NCBI GenBank assembly: GCA_958299035.1
Contig: CATQJL010000223.1
Location: 69,609,006-69,673,005 of the forward strand
DNA length: 64,000 nt
Direction of reading: 5' to 3'
DNA from: Cylicocyclus nassatus
Taxonomy: Eukaryota; Nematoda; Chromadorea; Rhabditida; Strongylidae
In this document: positions 45,948-56,254 of the stretch, piece by piece
How the letters are laid out: every line of letters begins with the position of its first letter
Numbering within the stretch: position 1 is the stretch's first letter
Notes under the pieces: model-generated
Database searches by the model: none
What the model was told of the DNA's origin: nothing
The model's input: the letters and a program-made list of their open reading frames with translations, nothing else
Position numbers and translations under genes: made by a program

Positions 45948-46688
45948 TTAGGTTGTCCCATAGGTAAATTCCTTCTCTAAATAATTTGAGCTGTTTTAGC
46001 TTTTGTAGTGAATTTAAAACCTCTTTCTGTAGAGCAGATCAAGCTCTGCAAAATGGCGTGTCCGCCTACCAAAATCAAAAAAAACTTTGTCACCTGAAAG
46101 TTGGATTTTTGCTTAGAAAACTTTACGAATCTCTAACTTGGTCACCATACAGTAGGCACATAGACTCAGATATGATTTCAAATTTTTCCGCGCATAGATA
46201 GCGAGGAAAAGATAGTACAAAAATCGCAAATTCCGCCCCAGCCCCTCTAACTTATGTCATTATACTACAACCTCTACCATGCATGATCTCCAGCCTTATC
46301 CTGTAGGTGCCTTCATGATCGAGAAATACCATGTTTTACATGAAAAACCCGAAAGTGTGGCATTGTGGCAGTTTCGGACCATCTTTGTTTCTTGAATTTG
46401 AGCCCGGAAAAATCCAACAAAACATTTCTATGTACTACTATGTGTCTATTAAAAGAGCAAGTTGAAAGTCCATGGGAATTTTTTGGAAGGAGATCTGATT
46501 TTAAGGGTAGCTGAAAAGTTTAGATTTTTGGCTCCCAATTTGACGCGGATTGCGACCTATGTAGGTAAATTCTTAGTAATTTCCTTGTAGAGCTTGTTCC
46601 GCTCTATTACATGATGCTTTAAGTCTGTTAGGAGAACAGAAACAGCTCAAATTACTTGAAAATGAAATTTACTTTTTTAGACAACCTA
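45948..46688. mobile_element. Mariner-type non-autonomous element (TTAGGTTGTC ends)
   Basis: TTAGGTTGTCCCATAGGTAA at the left pairs with the inverted ...AGACAACCTA at the right, followed by TA. The duplicated partner segment at about 52995 lacks the whole 741 bases (CTTGCATCTATTTCTTGTAT), which fixes the borders independently. No transposase is recognisable inside. Confidence 0.7.
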
Positions 46689-47193
46689 TAACTTGTACTG
46701 AGAGCAGTCAAAAACCGTGAGCCGCTCAAACGGGTAATTATATGACTAAAAAGGATGCGAGAAGTCTGTGTCAAAGATTTGCAAGTTTATAATCCTTTCA
46801 GTCTTTAATCCTCTCTTCAGAAAAAAATTTATCTCGGAACAAGACAGCGTTCGTGAAGCGCCGTTTTATGCTGAACTAGCACAGAACCACGTCGTCTCCA
46901 ACAGTGTAACTATCGTAAAAGCTGAAAATTATCTGAATGCATTCCAGGAGAATTTGTGGTCAGCTTTCATCGGTGTATCCTCCTGGTTTAGATTTTATTG
47001 TTTATGTAATGTTTCTGCCGTCAGCTAATTTCGCGAGTGAACTAATTAGTGCAATGAAGATTTCCTCTTTTAAGTTTGGAATACCTACGAATAATAGAGC
47101 TGAACTGTGGCGTGCGTGATTTTGACGTAAAAATTGGCGTAGCACAGAGACTGTGCTCGCCAAATCATGGTCTTCTAAAATCCGAGTTATATA

Positions 47194-48214
47194 TTAGGTC
47201 GGTGCAAAAGTTTTGTCAGTTTTTTTTCAATCCATCGGCAATCACGCTAGAATGAAGATAAACAATCACTTCAAAAAGTATCCGATGCAGAATTTCTTTC
47301 TCTTTCCAGCTGCTAAACTCACATTGTGTTTCGTGGCGAGATTGACGAGATATTTGCTGCAAATTACAACCACTCGTTTCTACCATGTCCAACTTTCGCT
47401 AATTTTCAAAATTTTTGTATGAAACTTTCGAAGGAGCTCTGATAGCCAGCAGATAAAGCAAACCTTTTGCCAACAGAAGCAATTTTTTGTAGCCCTACAG
47501 CTTGTCTTTCAGGATTTCTACGATTTATTTTTCGAAGTGACCAAATTATACATTTAGCCTATTTTGATCTCGTAGAACATAAAATGTTGAACACTTCAGT
47601 CACCATTCGATGCAGATTTTTCTCCTCTTTCTAATACTTGTCTTTTTTGCTGAGACAGGGAAATTTGTGGGGATAATCGCAGTATTTCTCAATCTCAAGA
47701 GTGCGCACAGGCGTAACCTATATTTCAAAATCATCATAATTTGAAGCGAAAATCGCTCATTTAATTTGTTATGGTAGCGGTAGTAATAATCATGTGCTGA
47801 AACCTCAGGTTTCTGTAGGTTTTGCAGTGTTTAGTGCAATAACAGGTTATGCAATCTTTTCAAGACACAAGACTTCTAGAAAATTACTTCGCAAAAATCT
47901 GGAAAAGCAGCTGAAAGGAAGCAAAAAGTTGCGTAAGTTGGAAAAAGGTTTGCCCTATCTGGTGGATATCAGAGCTCCTTCGAAAGTTTCATACGAAAAA
48001 TTTAAAAATTAGCGAAAGTTGGACATGGTAGAAACGAGTAGTTGTAATTTGCAGCAAATATCTCGTCGCTCTCGCAACGAAACACAATGGGAGTTTAGCA
48101 GCTGGAAAGAGGAAGAAATTCTGCATTGGATAATTTTGAAGTCTTTGTTTATCTTCATTCTAGCGTGACTGCCGATGGATTGAAAAAACTGACAAAACTT
48201 TTGCACCGACCTAA
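47194..48214. mobile_element. Mariner-type foldback element, 1021 bases (TTAGGTCGGTGC ends)
   Basis: TTAGGTCGGTGCAAAAGTTT is the left end and its inverted copy the right end, with TA on both sides (47192-47193, 48215-48216). Arms of about 290 bases match inverted, for instance CGTTAGAATGAAGATAAAC-type and CTCGTTTCTACCATGTCC words. The TIR closely resembles those of the Hsmar1/irritans mariner group (TTAGGTTGGTGCAAAAGT). The centre is non-coding. The element at 56255 has the same length and layout with diverged sequence. The paralogous segment near 53718 lacks it. Confidence 0.85.
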
Positions 48215-48232
48215 TAGTTAGGTTAGCAACTA

Positions 48233-48720
48233 TTAGGCTGATGCACAATTCTTGCACCAGGAAATAAAAAAATTCTTCAAAAATGCTTAAGCAAACTACA
48301 TAATCATTTCACATAATATGCTCTTTGCTGTTCATCTCAAAAGTAGTATTTTATGGAGTATTTTAGAAAAATAGCATGAAACAAAATCAATAATTCAGTT
48401 TCAAAAATTCGAAATTCGTAACTATTCGCAGAAACATCCAATTTCTACTAAGTTTTCTTAGTCACAAAGAGTATCAAAAACAAAAACATCAAATTCTAGT
48501 AGACATTTCAGCAATCCTAGTGACAGTCGAAACATCCTTTTTGGGTTTCTCTCTTAATCCATTATTGTTGTCATATGCCCTTAGAGGATTTTGACTCAAG
48601 CTTCTGCAGAAAACCCAAGATTTTATCTTTCTACTGTGCATCAAATCAAAAAAATTTTTAAAGCTGAAGAAAGCAACAGAATTATCGAAAATTTAGTGCA
48701 AAAATTACGCATCAACCTAA
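48233..48720. mobile_element. Mariner-type element, 488 bases (TTAGGCTGATGC ends)
   Basis: TTAGGCTGATGCACAATTCT pairs with the inverted end ...AAAATTACGCATCAACCTAA. TA precedes the left end; the right flank is TT. It sits 18 bases from the end of the previous element and is absent from the paralogous segment near 53740. No coding content. Confidence 0.65.
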
Positions 48721-48893
48721 TTTTCTTGATGTATGCTTTGTCTGCAACCAACTTACAACGTATATAATGCATATACAACCGACTGCTTATATCAGTCAGC
48801 GTATTTGAGCAGACTGACCTCCAAATGAATAACTTTACTTTTGTTAGTCCAGAGATAGTGTGCTGGTAAGAGAGTCTGTACAAACTTTGCCAA

Positions 48894-49287
48894 TCTTATA
48901 TATAAAGCTGAATGTCTGTTGTCTGTCTGTCTGTCTGTATGTCTGTATGTCTGTCTGTCTGTCTGTACGTATGTTCCGAATAGAAAATTCCATTTCTGAA
49001 CCGATCCGGACCAAACTTGGCACACATACACTACGGGCCCCGGCGGGTGTCATAGGCTACTTTTCGTCATCGATCGATGTCGATTTTATCGATTTTTTGC
49101 AAAATTTGAGCTACGGGGCTGGGAGTCGGCACAGGCCGATTACACCCCTCTGCCATCGATCGATGACGAAAAGTTGCCTATGACGCCCGCCGGGGCCCGA
49201 AGTGTATGTGTGCCAAGTTTGTCCGGATCGGTTAAGAAATGGAATTTTCTATTCGGAACATACGGCCGAGCCGGGTAAGCCAGCTAG
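48894..49287 (+). mobile_element. Non-autonomous Helitron, 394 bases
   Basis: Begins TCTTATATATAAAGCTGAAT and ends GGGTAAGCCAGCTAG, inserted between A (48893) and T (49288). Ahead of the CTAG terminus is GCCGAGCCGGG, a degraded form of the GC-rich 3' hairpin. A TGTC/TGTA microsatellite follows the 5' end. The 3' half includes an inverted copy of the internal CCGATCCGGACCAAACTTGG block. TC start, CTRR end, 3' hairpin and AT target without duplication are the Helitron hallmarks. The paralogous segment at 53930 reads CGCCAATCATGC uninterrupted at this place. Confidence 0.9.
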
Positions 49288-49344
49288 TCATGCTATATTT
49301 GCCAATGCTCCTCAATAGCAAATGTTTGAGAAATTCATGATATA

Positions 49345-50208
49345 TTAGGGTGATTGGTAAGAAATGGGGCAGCTTGGTTTTTATTGAATTTTGAGATTTT
49401 TTGTTTCGATCAACAATAAGCAGGCTGCAACGTAAACGTCATTTATATAAACGGCCTTCCCTATTATTCTGGCAAAGCGTCAACGCTCCTCTCCCACAAC
49501 CCTACGCGTGGCGCCCTGAAGAACTTGAATAGGGTTTTTAACATCGCTCATTCTTGCTTTGCCATACCGTAAAGTTATAGAGCTATTGATATACACCATT
49601 CGAAAGAGCTCTTCATGCTCTTTCAAACGGTTTATTGAACATACAGGATTTCTTTCTATATTTGGGCAAAAAAGCGAAATACCCAAAAAATCGCGATTTT
49701 TTGACGCAACAAAAACCAATAATTCAAGTTTCAATCTGTATTTTCCGAAGATAGATAAAATGTGAGGTAAGCTGCATATGGATAGAGCGTAAGAAGCTCT
49801 TTCGGATGGTATATATAAAACATGAGTACCTGCAAAGATTTGAATATCACGTATATTTGTTCTCAAAGCTGCTAATGGCCATATCTCCTGAATTTGAAAG
49901 TTGAGTCCAGCAACCCATCGTGGGTCTGGTGACTGTACCTTCACGAATTGCAGCAGTAGTACTTTGGATGGTTTCGCATGTTTCACTGCGCAGATACTGC
50001 CCGAAGTTTATCATTTGTCAAAGTAACTAACTTTGCATTTCAGCCACTTTAAAAATTATTATGTGCGTAAATGACCTTATATAGGTATTTTCTGTAAGAG
50101 AATAATTTATTTTAACATCTAATAAAATTGTGAAGTTTAATCACTTTTCTTTTTTTGAGAAATCTACATTTATTCTCTAGGTGCCCCATTTTTTATCGAT
50201 CACCCTAA
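49345..50208. mobile_element. Tc1/mariner-type element, 864 bases (TTAGGGTGAT ends)
   Basis: TTAGGGTGATTGGTAAGAAA at the left and inverted ...TTTATCGATCACCCTAA at the right, each flanked by TA (49343-49344, 50209-50210), with ATGGGGCA/TGCCCCAT further in. It is absent from the partner segment at 53975 (TTCATGATTTCGAAAAGTGC). A minus-strand frame of 168 codons at 49480-49986 is open, but I see no transposase motif in it. Confidence 0.8.
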
Positions 50209-50660
50209 TAAGTGCTCCAGAAATAGCAGTCATTAGAAAAGCCGTAGCGTTCTGTTTATGTTTATTTTTTTCCCTCTCGTAATGGGATCGCCATTTCACA
50301 ATTTCTCCGTTTTTGCAACAGATATAAGCTCTAGAGATTCATAAAAAAAATAAAAGATTCATAAATTGCCCACTAGTCAAAGATTATCATATCCCAAGTT
50401 TGATTTAAGACAGCCACTGCCTTGACGTCAAACTGGTTTTGAAAAGACAATATCGTCAAAAACATCCATATCACAATTTAACAAATACTTGCAAAATTAC
50501 CAGCCAATTCATGTCAAAACTATTGTCATCGAAATGTTTTTGCTCAAGATGTTTGATTATTGGAAATACGAAAATCGCATTTACCTGATAAATCCCACCA
50601 ATCAATTTTCTATGGATAGACTTCAACTTGCTGCTATCTCAAAAATGGGTGGAAATTCCT

Positions 50661-51590
50661 TAAGGAAATCTTAGAGGAGAAGTTTGTTTTTGCTTTAAGG
50701 GCAAATTTTCTTTCAGTTTTTGATTTGGATTGTTATTCAACTTGGTAACTTTTCTTTGATACTCAAAGCTTTTTTCTCTCAACTTAAGCAATGTTTCATG
50801 AAAGTTATGTAAGTCTTAACGAGTAAAAACCCCTACATTTTACAAAATCTTTTTTGCTCAGATCTGTTTCAGGAATGGCTGAGCTCATTTTTTCATCGAT
50901 TTGGAACGTCCGTCAGGTAGAGTTGGACTGGTCTTTTAACAATTCCTAATCTTATAAAGTTTCTTTTGTTAACGCGTTCTTTCCCGCTCTTTGTTCCTAG
51001 CTTCCTGCAGATCCCGGGTTATTACACATTCTGCATTTGTAGGTCAGCATCGATAAAGTTATGGTAGTTGACGAGGGAAGGGTTTGAAAAAATGTTCATC
51101 TATCTGACGATTCTATCATGACATTGGAAAACATATTTTCGGTAAAACAAATGGAAAGTGAAGATTAGCTTTTTGATAAACCACAACTGGCAAACCACGG
51201 TCCATCGTAAATTTTGATATTTTAAGATTTGATTATGTCTAAAACGCTTTTCAGCCATAGTAAATAGAATTTTGGTTAAACCTCACAAATTTCTAAACTG
51301 CCTTCGATTAAAAATAATAAATCCATAAACTTTTTTTAGTGTACAGGCTTTGTCAATTATTGATTCATTAGTTCTCACTATTCTGCGGATAATGTTTTCA
51401 GAGATGGCTTCAATCTTAGATGTTAGTGCTCGTTGTTCATCATAAAGAATGAGAGACTTCCTGAACGATTATTTGCAGCATAGATTTGTTTACTTACGAA
51501 TACATCTTTTTAATTACGAGACGCGGGTGGAGCTGATATCGGTGTACCAGTTATGAAAAATGATGATGCTGATCTCAAGCTGCATTTTGA
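50661..51590. other. 0.9 kb AT-rich intergenic DNA
   Basis: No supported feature. It is the stretch between the duplicated segment and the small secretory gene at 51847, and may contain that gene's promoter. Confidence 0.4.
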
Positions 51591-51593
51591 CAT

Positions 51594-51688
51594 TAAACAT
51601 CATTCATGAATTTGACAAGAGTTCGAAATGCAGGTAAATAAACATCATTCATGAAATTTGACAAGAGTTCGAAATGTAGGTAAACACG
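51594..51688 (+). repeat. Two-copy direct repeat (~48 bases)
   Basis: AAACATCATTCATGAATTTG followed by ACAAGAGTTCGAAATGCAGG is repeated once more with only two small changes, 160-250 bases upstream of the secretory gene at 51847. It contains a short dyad (CATTCATGAATG-like). Confidence 0.8.
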
Positions 51689-51846
51689 CGATTGAGTTTT
51701 TCTTGTGTATGAGTCAGATTGAACTGAAATGAGCTTCTATAAACAAGCATTTGGCATATGCATTTTTCAAAAGTTCGACATAAAGGATCATTTTGGCAGT
51801 TTCCTAAACTTCGCAGCTTCACCATCATAATCTCAGAATTGCAGCT

Positions 51847-52285
51847 ATGCTCATAAAATTTATTGCTTTATTTTCAACCTTCGTCGTAGCGAATGCGATA
51901 GTAGATAAAGGATTGACAGCGGAGGATGAACGTCTTGGAGGAGGCTATGTGCCATCTTACCCGCTTTCATTAGATGAGATAAGAAAGCTGGTTTGTGCAG
52001 TTGTATCTACTAACAAGGAAAAAACAATTTAATATATGTTTGTCTCCGTTTACTAGTTCGTCAGAGTAACCTTAATTGTTAAGTGAGGTTTTTGGAAAAA
52101 ATGGAGTACTTGCTGCTTACCGAATCAACTGCAAAAAATTGCATTGCGAGAGGTTTGACAAACCTTCGAAATCCAAGCGCCATGGCAAGAATAAGAAAAT
52201 CAAGAAGATAAGCAAGAAAGGGAAAGGGAATCATTTTCAAATACTGCACCATCTGAGTGAAATACTCATTTCCAAACATGACTAA
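51847..52285 (+). CDS. Small secretory protein gene, splice model unresolved
   Basis: The first exon starts at an ATG preceded two bases earlier by an acceptor-like GAATTGCAG. It reads MLIKFIALFSTFVVANAIVD, a good signal peptide, then LTAEDERLGGGYVPSYPLSL and DEIRKLV. The likely donor is near 51991 (GTTTGT) or 52003. A downstream open stretch, 52084-52285, reads GKNGVLAAYRINCKKLHCER and then a very lysine-rich segment (KSKRHGKNKKIKKISKKGKG) ending in a stop at 52283-52285. TTTACTAG (52056) and TTGTTAAG (52083) are candidate acceptors, but neither joins all frames cleanly with the donors seen. I therefore support a signal-peptide exon plus a probable basic, two-cysteine second exon. The layout (acceptor, ATG, signal peptide, short intron) parallels the gene at 15148, though the sequences are unrelated. 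Function unknown. Confidence 0.5.
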
Positions 52286-52555
52286 CTTTGTTTCTAAGGT
52301 GAATGAGCTATTTCAATTTTTACTTAATACAGAATGCTACTCTATTGCCCACCTCAGAGATCCCGTTTTGAATGACCTTCAAGCAAGCAAAATCTCATTA
52401 GTCTCTTTTTCGCCTTCAGTGGCTTTGATTTCACAAGCTGTTATTTATAGCAAAGAAGACGAATCAGGCTCAAGTCATTCCTTCAAAACTAAGGGATTCA
52501 ATCTTCTATTAACTGAGTAGCGTATTCCAAGATTGGTGAATAGATTTATGAGTTA

Positions 52556-52752
52556 CTAGCTGGCTTACCCGGCTCCGCCGTATCCGGACCAAACTTGGCA
52601 CACATACACTACGGGCCCGGCGGGTGTCATAGGCTACTTTTCGTCATCGATCGATATCGATTTTATCGATTTTTTGCAAAATTTGAGCTACGGGCTGGGA
52701 GTTGGCACAGGGGAGTAATCGAGCATGCTGATCACCCCCGTAAGCCAGCTAG
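52556..52752. mobile_element. Helitron-derived fragment with two outward 3' ends
   Basis: The left edge reads CTAGCTGGCTTACCCGGCTC, the reverse complement of a Helitron 3' end, and the right edge reads GTAAGCCAGCTAG, a 3' end in forward orientation. In between is the internal Helitron block (CGGACCAAACTTGGCACAC to GCTGGGAGTTGGCACAG). The 5' TC end is missing. Flanks are A (left) and T (right), as for a normal Helitron insertion. Confidence 0.75.
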
Positions 52753-52754
52753 TA

Positions 52755-54420
52755 GTAAAGAAAAAATCGTTCTTTTTTATTGGAGTACTCGATCGTCGAT
52801 GATTGATGGCTTGTTTGCATAACATGATTAAACGACAGAAAAGCTCAAGTTAATTCTTTGTTGTGTGGCCACGCTACATGAGGCATTTATCCTAAAGCGA
52901 GTTCGATGAGTTAGCGCAAAATTTGAACATCATGTTTTCGTATTTCTGTGCAAAGCAGCTGAAAACCGACTAGACTATCTTTCCACAGCTTGCATCTATT
53001 TCTTGTATTGAGAGCTGTCAAAAACTGTGGGCTGCAAAACTGTTATTTATGTGGCAATAGGAGGCTTGTGTGAAAAATTGCAAGTTTATGATATTTTTTA
53101 GCTTTTAAAGATTCTTTCATCAGGAAAAATTTATCTCGGAACAAGGCAACTTGTAGAGCACCATTTCATAATAACCGGCACAACACTACATTCTCCCCTA
53201 CAGTTTAACTATGCGGTAAAAGCTCGTAACTGGGCTCGGCACAGCTGGCACGGTCAAGCTGGATATCGTTTTTGGCAAAAAGACAAACAAAGAGGATGTC
53301 GTTTTTGTAACCGAAAAGAAAAATTTTGTTTTTTCGATGTTTCGTTTTACTGAGAATTTTTTACAGCCAGAAATTTAGGGTCAAAGGGACTTCGTACTTT
53401 CAAGGTCAAAGAAAACTCAGTTTTGAAATTTCCCTGGTGTCAGCTTTTGCCGAGCCCTGGCTGGTAATCATCTGAGTGCATTCCATGAGACGCTATGGTC
53501 AGCTTTTATCGGTGTGCTGTCCTGATTTAGATTTTATTGTAATGTTTCCTATCAGTTAAACTGGAAAGTAGAATTAAAAGCGAACTTCTTGTCATTTTCC
53601 TTCACCTTGAGAATGCCTTAAGAAAAATAGAGTTGAATTGTGGCGCGTGTGATTTTTAATATAAAAATTGGAGTAGTACAGAAACTGTGCTCGCCAAACA
53701 AGTTCTCCTAAAATCCGAGTTGAACAGCTAAGCTAACAATCAGTTTGTTTCCCGATGCATGCTTCGACCGCAGCCAACTTACAACGTCTATAGTGCACTA
53801 TAAGGCGACTGCTTACACCAATCAGCGTATTTGAGCAAACTGACTTCTGATTTATTAACCTCACCTGTTGTTTGTCCAGAATCAATGTGCTGTTAAGAAA
53901 GTCTATACAAACTTCGCCAATCATGCTATATTTGTGAATACTCCTTAATAAGGAATGGTTGAACAATTCATGATTTCGAAAAGTGCCTCCAAATCGGAAT
54001 TTACTGAAAAAGCCGTCGCTCTTGCCCGTTCATCTTCCTTACCCTCTTACGTAACGAGACCGCCACCTCAGAGTTTCTCTGTTTTTGCATCAAATATAAG
54101 CTCATGAGCTGAGTCAAGAATTATCCATTAGCCTGAAACTCTCATATTCCAGGTTTGATTCAATATAGCCTCTGCATTGACTGTCAGGCTGGTTTCAAAG
54201 AGACAATGCCATCAAAAAACACCCAGATCACAGTCTTGCAAATATCTGCAGAAAATTAGCCGTGCGTTCATGCCAAACTTATTGCCACCGAGATGCGTTT
54301 GTCCAAGATTTGTTTGAATATTGAGACACGAAGATCGCATCCACTTAATAAATCCCAATCAATAATTTAGTTTACGGGTAAACTTCAATTTGCTGCTGTC
54401 TCGAAAATGGGTAGAAATTA
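52755..54420. repeat. Duplicated segment, right copy (with one insertion)
   Basis: This is the partner of 45695-50660. Without the hAT-type insertion at 53230-53459 it is about 1.44 kb, against 1.46 kb for the other copy without its five insertions. It begins directly after the Helitron-derived fragment and ends where the TTCGAA-rich array begins. Confidence 0.85.
53230..53459. mobile_element. hAT-type MITE, 230 bases, 8 base target duplication
   Basis: Ends are CTGGGCTCGGCACAGCTGGC and inverted ...CAGCTTTTGCCGAGCCCTG; hAT TIRs typically start CAGGGGTCGGCA. GCTCGTAA (53222-53229) and GCTGGTAA (53460-53467) are an 8 base duplication with one change. The other copy of the duplicated segment, near 46920, lacks it. 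A diverged, right-truncated relative begins at about 55817. Confidence 0.85.
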
Positions 54421-54427
54421 TACTTGG

Positions 54428-54996
54428 GTAATTCGAAAATTTTTTATCGAATGAATGAATATCGAATCAATTCGAAAAGTAAAACTTTCGAATTAACGAA
54501 TCTTATATATAAAGCTGAATGTCTGTTTGTCTGCATGTATGTCTGTATGTGTGTACGTATGTTCCGAATAGAAATTTTTATTTCTAAACCGATCCGGACC
54601 AAACTTGGCACACATACACTTCGGGCCCCGGCTGGTGTCATAGGCTACTTTTCGTCATCGATCGATATCGATTTTACGATTTTTTGCAAAATTTGAGCTA
54701 CGGGGCTGGGAGTTGGCACAGGGGGGTAATCGAGCATGCTGATTACGAATATAATAATCACAGGGCCCGGGCGGAGCCGGGTTTGCCAGCTAGTATCGAA
54801 TAAATTCGAAAATTAAAAACTTGAATAAACGAATATCGAATAAATTCAAGGTTCAAAAATTCTCGAATGAATGAATTTCGAATAAATTCGAAAAATCAAA
54901 AATATCGGATGAGAATATTAAATATATTCGAACATTGGAAGTCGAATTTTGAATAAATATCCGAATGATTTATCGAATAGCTAGAGCAACCATATC
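54428..54996 (+). repeat. TATCGAATAAATTCGAA minisatellite, interrupted by a Helitron
   Basis: Irregular repeats built on CGAATATCGAATAAATTCGAA occupy 54428-54500 and 54794-54996. The gap between them is exactly the Helitron at 54501-54793. The array is about 80% A+T with many TTCGAA palindromes. Confidence 0.8.
54501..54793 (+). mobile_element. Non-autonomous Helitron, 293 bases
   Basis: TCTTATATATAAAGCTGAAT begins it, a TGTCTG/TGTATG microsatellite follows, and it ends CCCGGGCGGAGCCGGG, the 3' hairpin, then TTTGCCAGCTAG. It lies between A and T; joining the flanks restores GAATATCGAATAAATTCG, the unit of the surrounding array, so no target was duplicated. It shares the whole length with the copy at 48894 except for that copy's extra inverted segment. 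Confidence 0.9.
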
Positions 54997-55009
54997 TCAG
55001 ACTTGCCGA

Positions 55010-55340
55010 CATATCTGGCCAAAGCCAATCCATTCATAATCACCACCCTCGTATCCCCTATACCAACTCCTGGTTCAAAATGTTCCAAAAAACCGCTGAA
55101 ATCGATAACAGCTTTCGGTTTCAATCAGCATCCTGATTTACTCCCTGTATCAACTCCCAACCTCGTGACTCAGATTTTCCAAAAATCGGCAAAATCGATA
55201 AAGTAAATTTTTATTTATAATCAGCATCCTCTCACTTACCCCCTTGTACCAACTCCCAGCCCCGCAGCACAAACTTCTAAAAATCGTAAAATCGATGAAA
55301 TCGATGAAGTGAATTTTTATCCATAATCTATGAAGGTGCT
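55010..55340 (+). repeat. Three tandem ~110 base units derived from a Helitron interior
   Basis: Each unit contains CATCCTGATTTACTCCCTGT-, ACCAACTCCCAGCCCCG- and AAATCGTAAAATCGAT-like words, in that order, at about 55035-55110, 55125-55195 and 55225-55310. These are the reverse complement of the internal part of the nearby Helitrons (CGATTTTACGATTTTTTGC, GCTACGGGGCTGGGAGTTGG). So a piece of the transposon has become a short satellite. Units are well diverged from one another. Confidence 0.75.
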
Positions 55341-55640
55341 CCAGCCAGCTTTAAGCGGTTGCGCGCGTCGTGTAAGCGGCTGCACTTCGTGATCCTTGCG
55401 CGTTAGGCACCGTACGGGTAAGAACCGCATTTGTACACCTTGATCCTGCGGTTTTGTTGACAGCAGACCTTATTTGTCAAGCTTCCACTGGATTTCAAAG
55501 ACGTTTAGCAGAGTGACAGATAAAACTGGCTGGAGTTAATCTGGAAATGACAAACATCGCAACTTGGTGAAAGCACCTAACGAGCTCTTCGGATTCATAG
55601 CGCTAGGTTGCGATTTTCAAAGTAGTAACGGCGGCCACAT

Positions 55641-56023
55641 ATGTACTTAAATGCCACAACTGCTACGGTACATTGCCTGTTCATCGGAGACTTTCGTCTT
55701 GTGTGGTATAGACTAGTCGTGGACGAAGGCATGTGGTTTATTCCGCGAAGCGAGCACGAATGCCCCCATAGCTTCGAGCATACTGCAGGCATTTCAGTGG
55801 CGACGTGGTTTGGCAACAGGGCCCGGCGGGGGTGGCGCTTTTACAGGCTGGATATCGTTTTTGGGCCAAGAAAGCAAAGGGAAAGACGTTTTCTGGGATC
55901 CGGAGCAGAGCCTCGGAAAAGTTTTTTTTACTGGAAAGAGATGCTCATGAAGCCTTTCTTGCATTACATAGAGAGTGTACAAGAATGTTTTGAAAGAGTT
56001 TCATAAATGAATAAAAAATAAAG
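55641..56023 (+). other. Open region of 121 codons, partly transposon-derived
   Basis: A plus-strand frame (55641-56006) ends just before AATAAAAAATAAA (56017-56029). However, 55817-55900 (CAGGGCCCGGCGGGGGTGGC ... GGCTGGATATCGTTTTTGG) is a diverged copy of the left half of the hAT-type MITE at 53230, so at least the second half is not an ancestral protein. I see no domain. It could be a recently exapted or spurious frame. Confidence 0.3.
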
Positions 56024-56254
56024 GGTTACTATTAAGCCTGTTTCGCCTCTACCCCTATACAGGAATACAATAAGTGAAAACCACTCCCGAGGCTCTTCAG
56101 TAGGGAAGAGTGGTTAACTAACAATAGTGGTGTAATGCTGGAAATTTATACCAGTTTGGTAGGGCAAAAGTTCAAAAGATTAGCAATGATCTAGACTATC
56201 AATTACGAATTTAACGAAATGTTTAACATTTTTGAAAGACTGAAGTTCTATATA

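Larger units (their letters stand above)
45695..50660. repeat. Duplicated segment, left copy (with five insertions)
   Basis: After removing five transposons (45948-46688, 47194-48214, 48233-48720, 48894-49287, 49345-50208; about 3.5 kb) the remaining 1.46 kb aligns along its length with 52755-54420. Landmarks in the same order in both: GTGTGTCCACG/GTGTGGCCACG near 45812/52863, CTCGGAACAAG at 46830/53136, TCAGCTTTCATCGGTGT/TCAGCTTTTATCGGTGT at 46961/53496, CTGTGCTCGCCAAA at 47150/53684, CAGCGTATTTGAGCA at 48797/53822, and TTGCTGCTRTCTC near 50630/54391. Divergence is substantial, so the duplication is old. Neither copy shows a conserved reading frame. Confidence 0.85.

Noticed and set aside
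48894..48990. TGTC/TGTA repeat considered as a stand-alone microsatellite
   Set aside because: It occurs at the same internal position in both Helitron copies, so it is part of the transposon.
49480..49986. 168-codon minus-strand open frame inside a Tc1/mariner-type element
   Set aside because: No DDE motif, helix-turn-helix or other transposase feature could be recognised.
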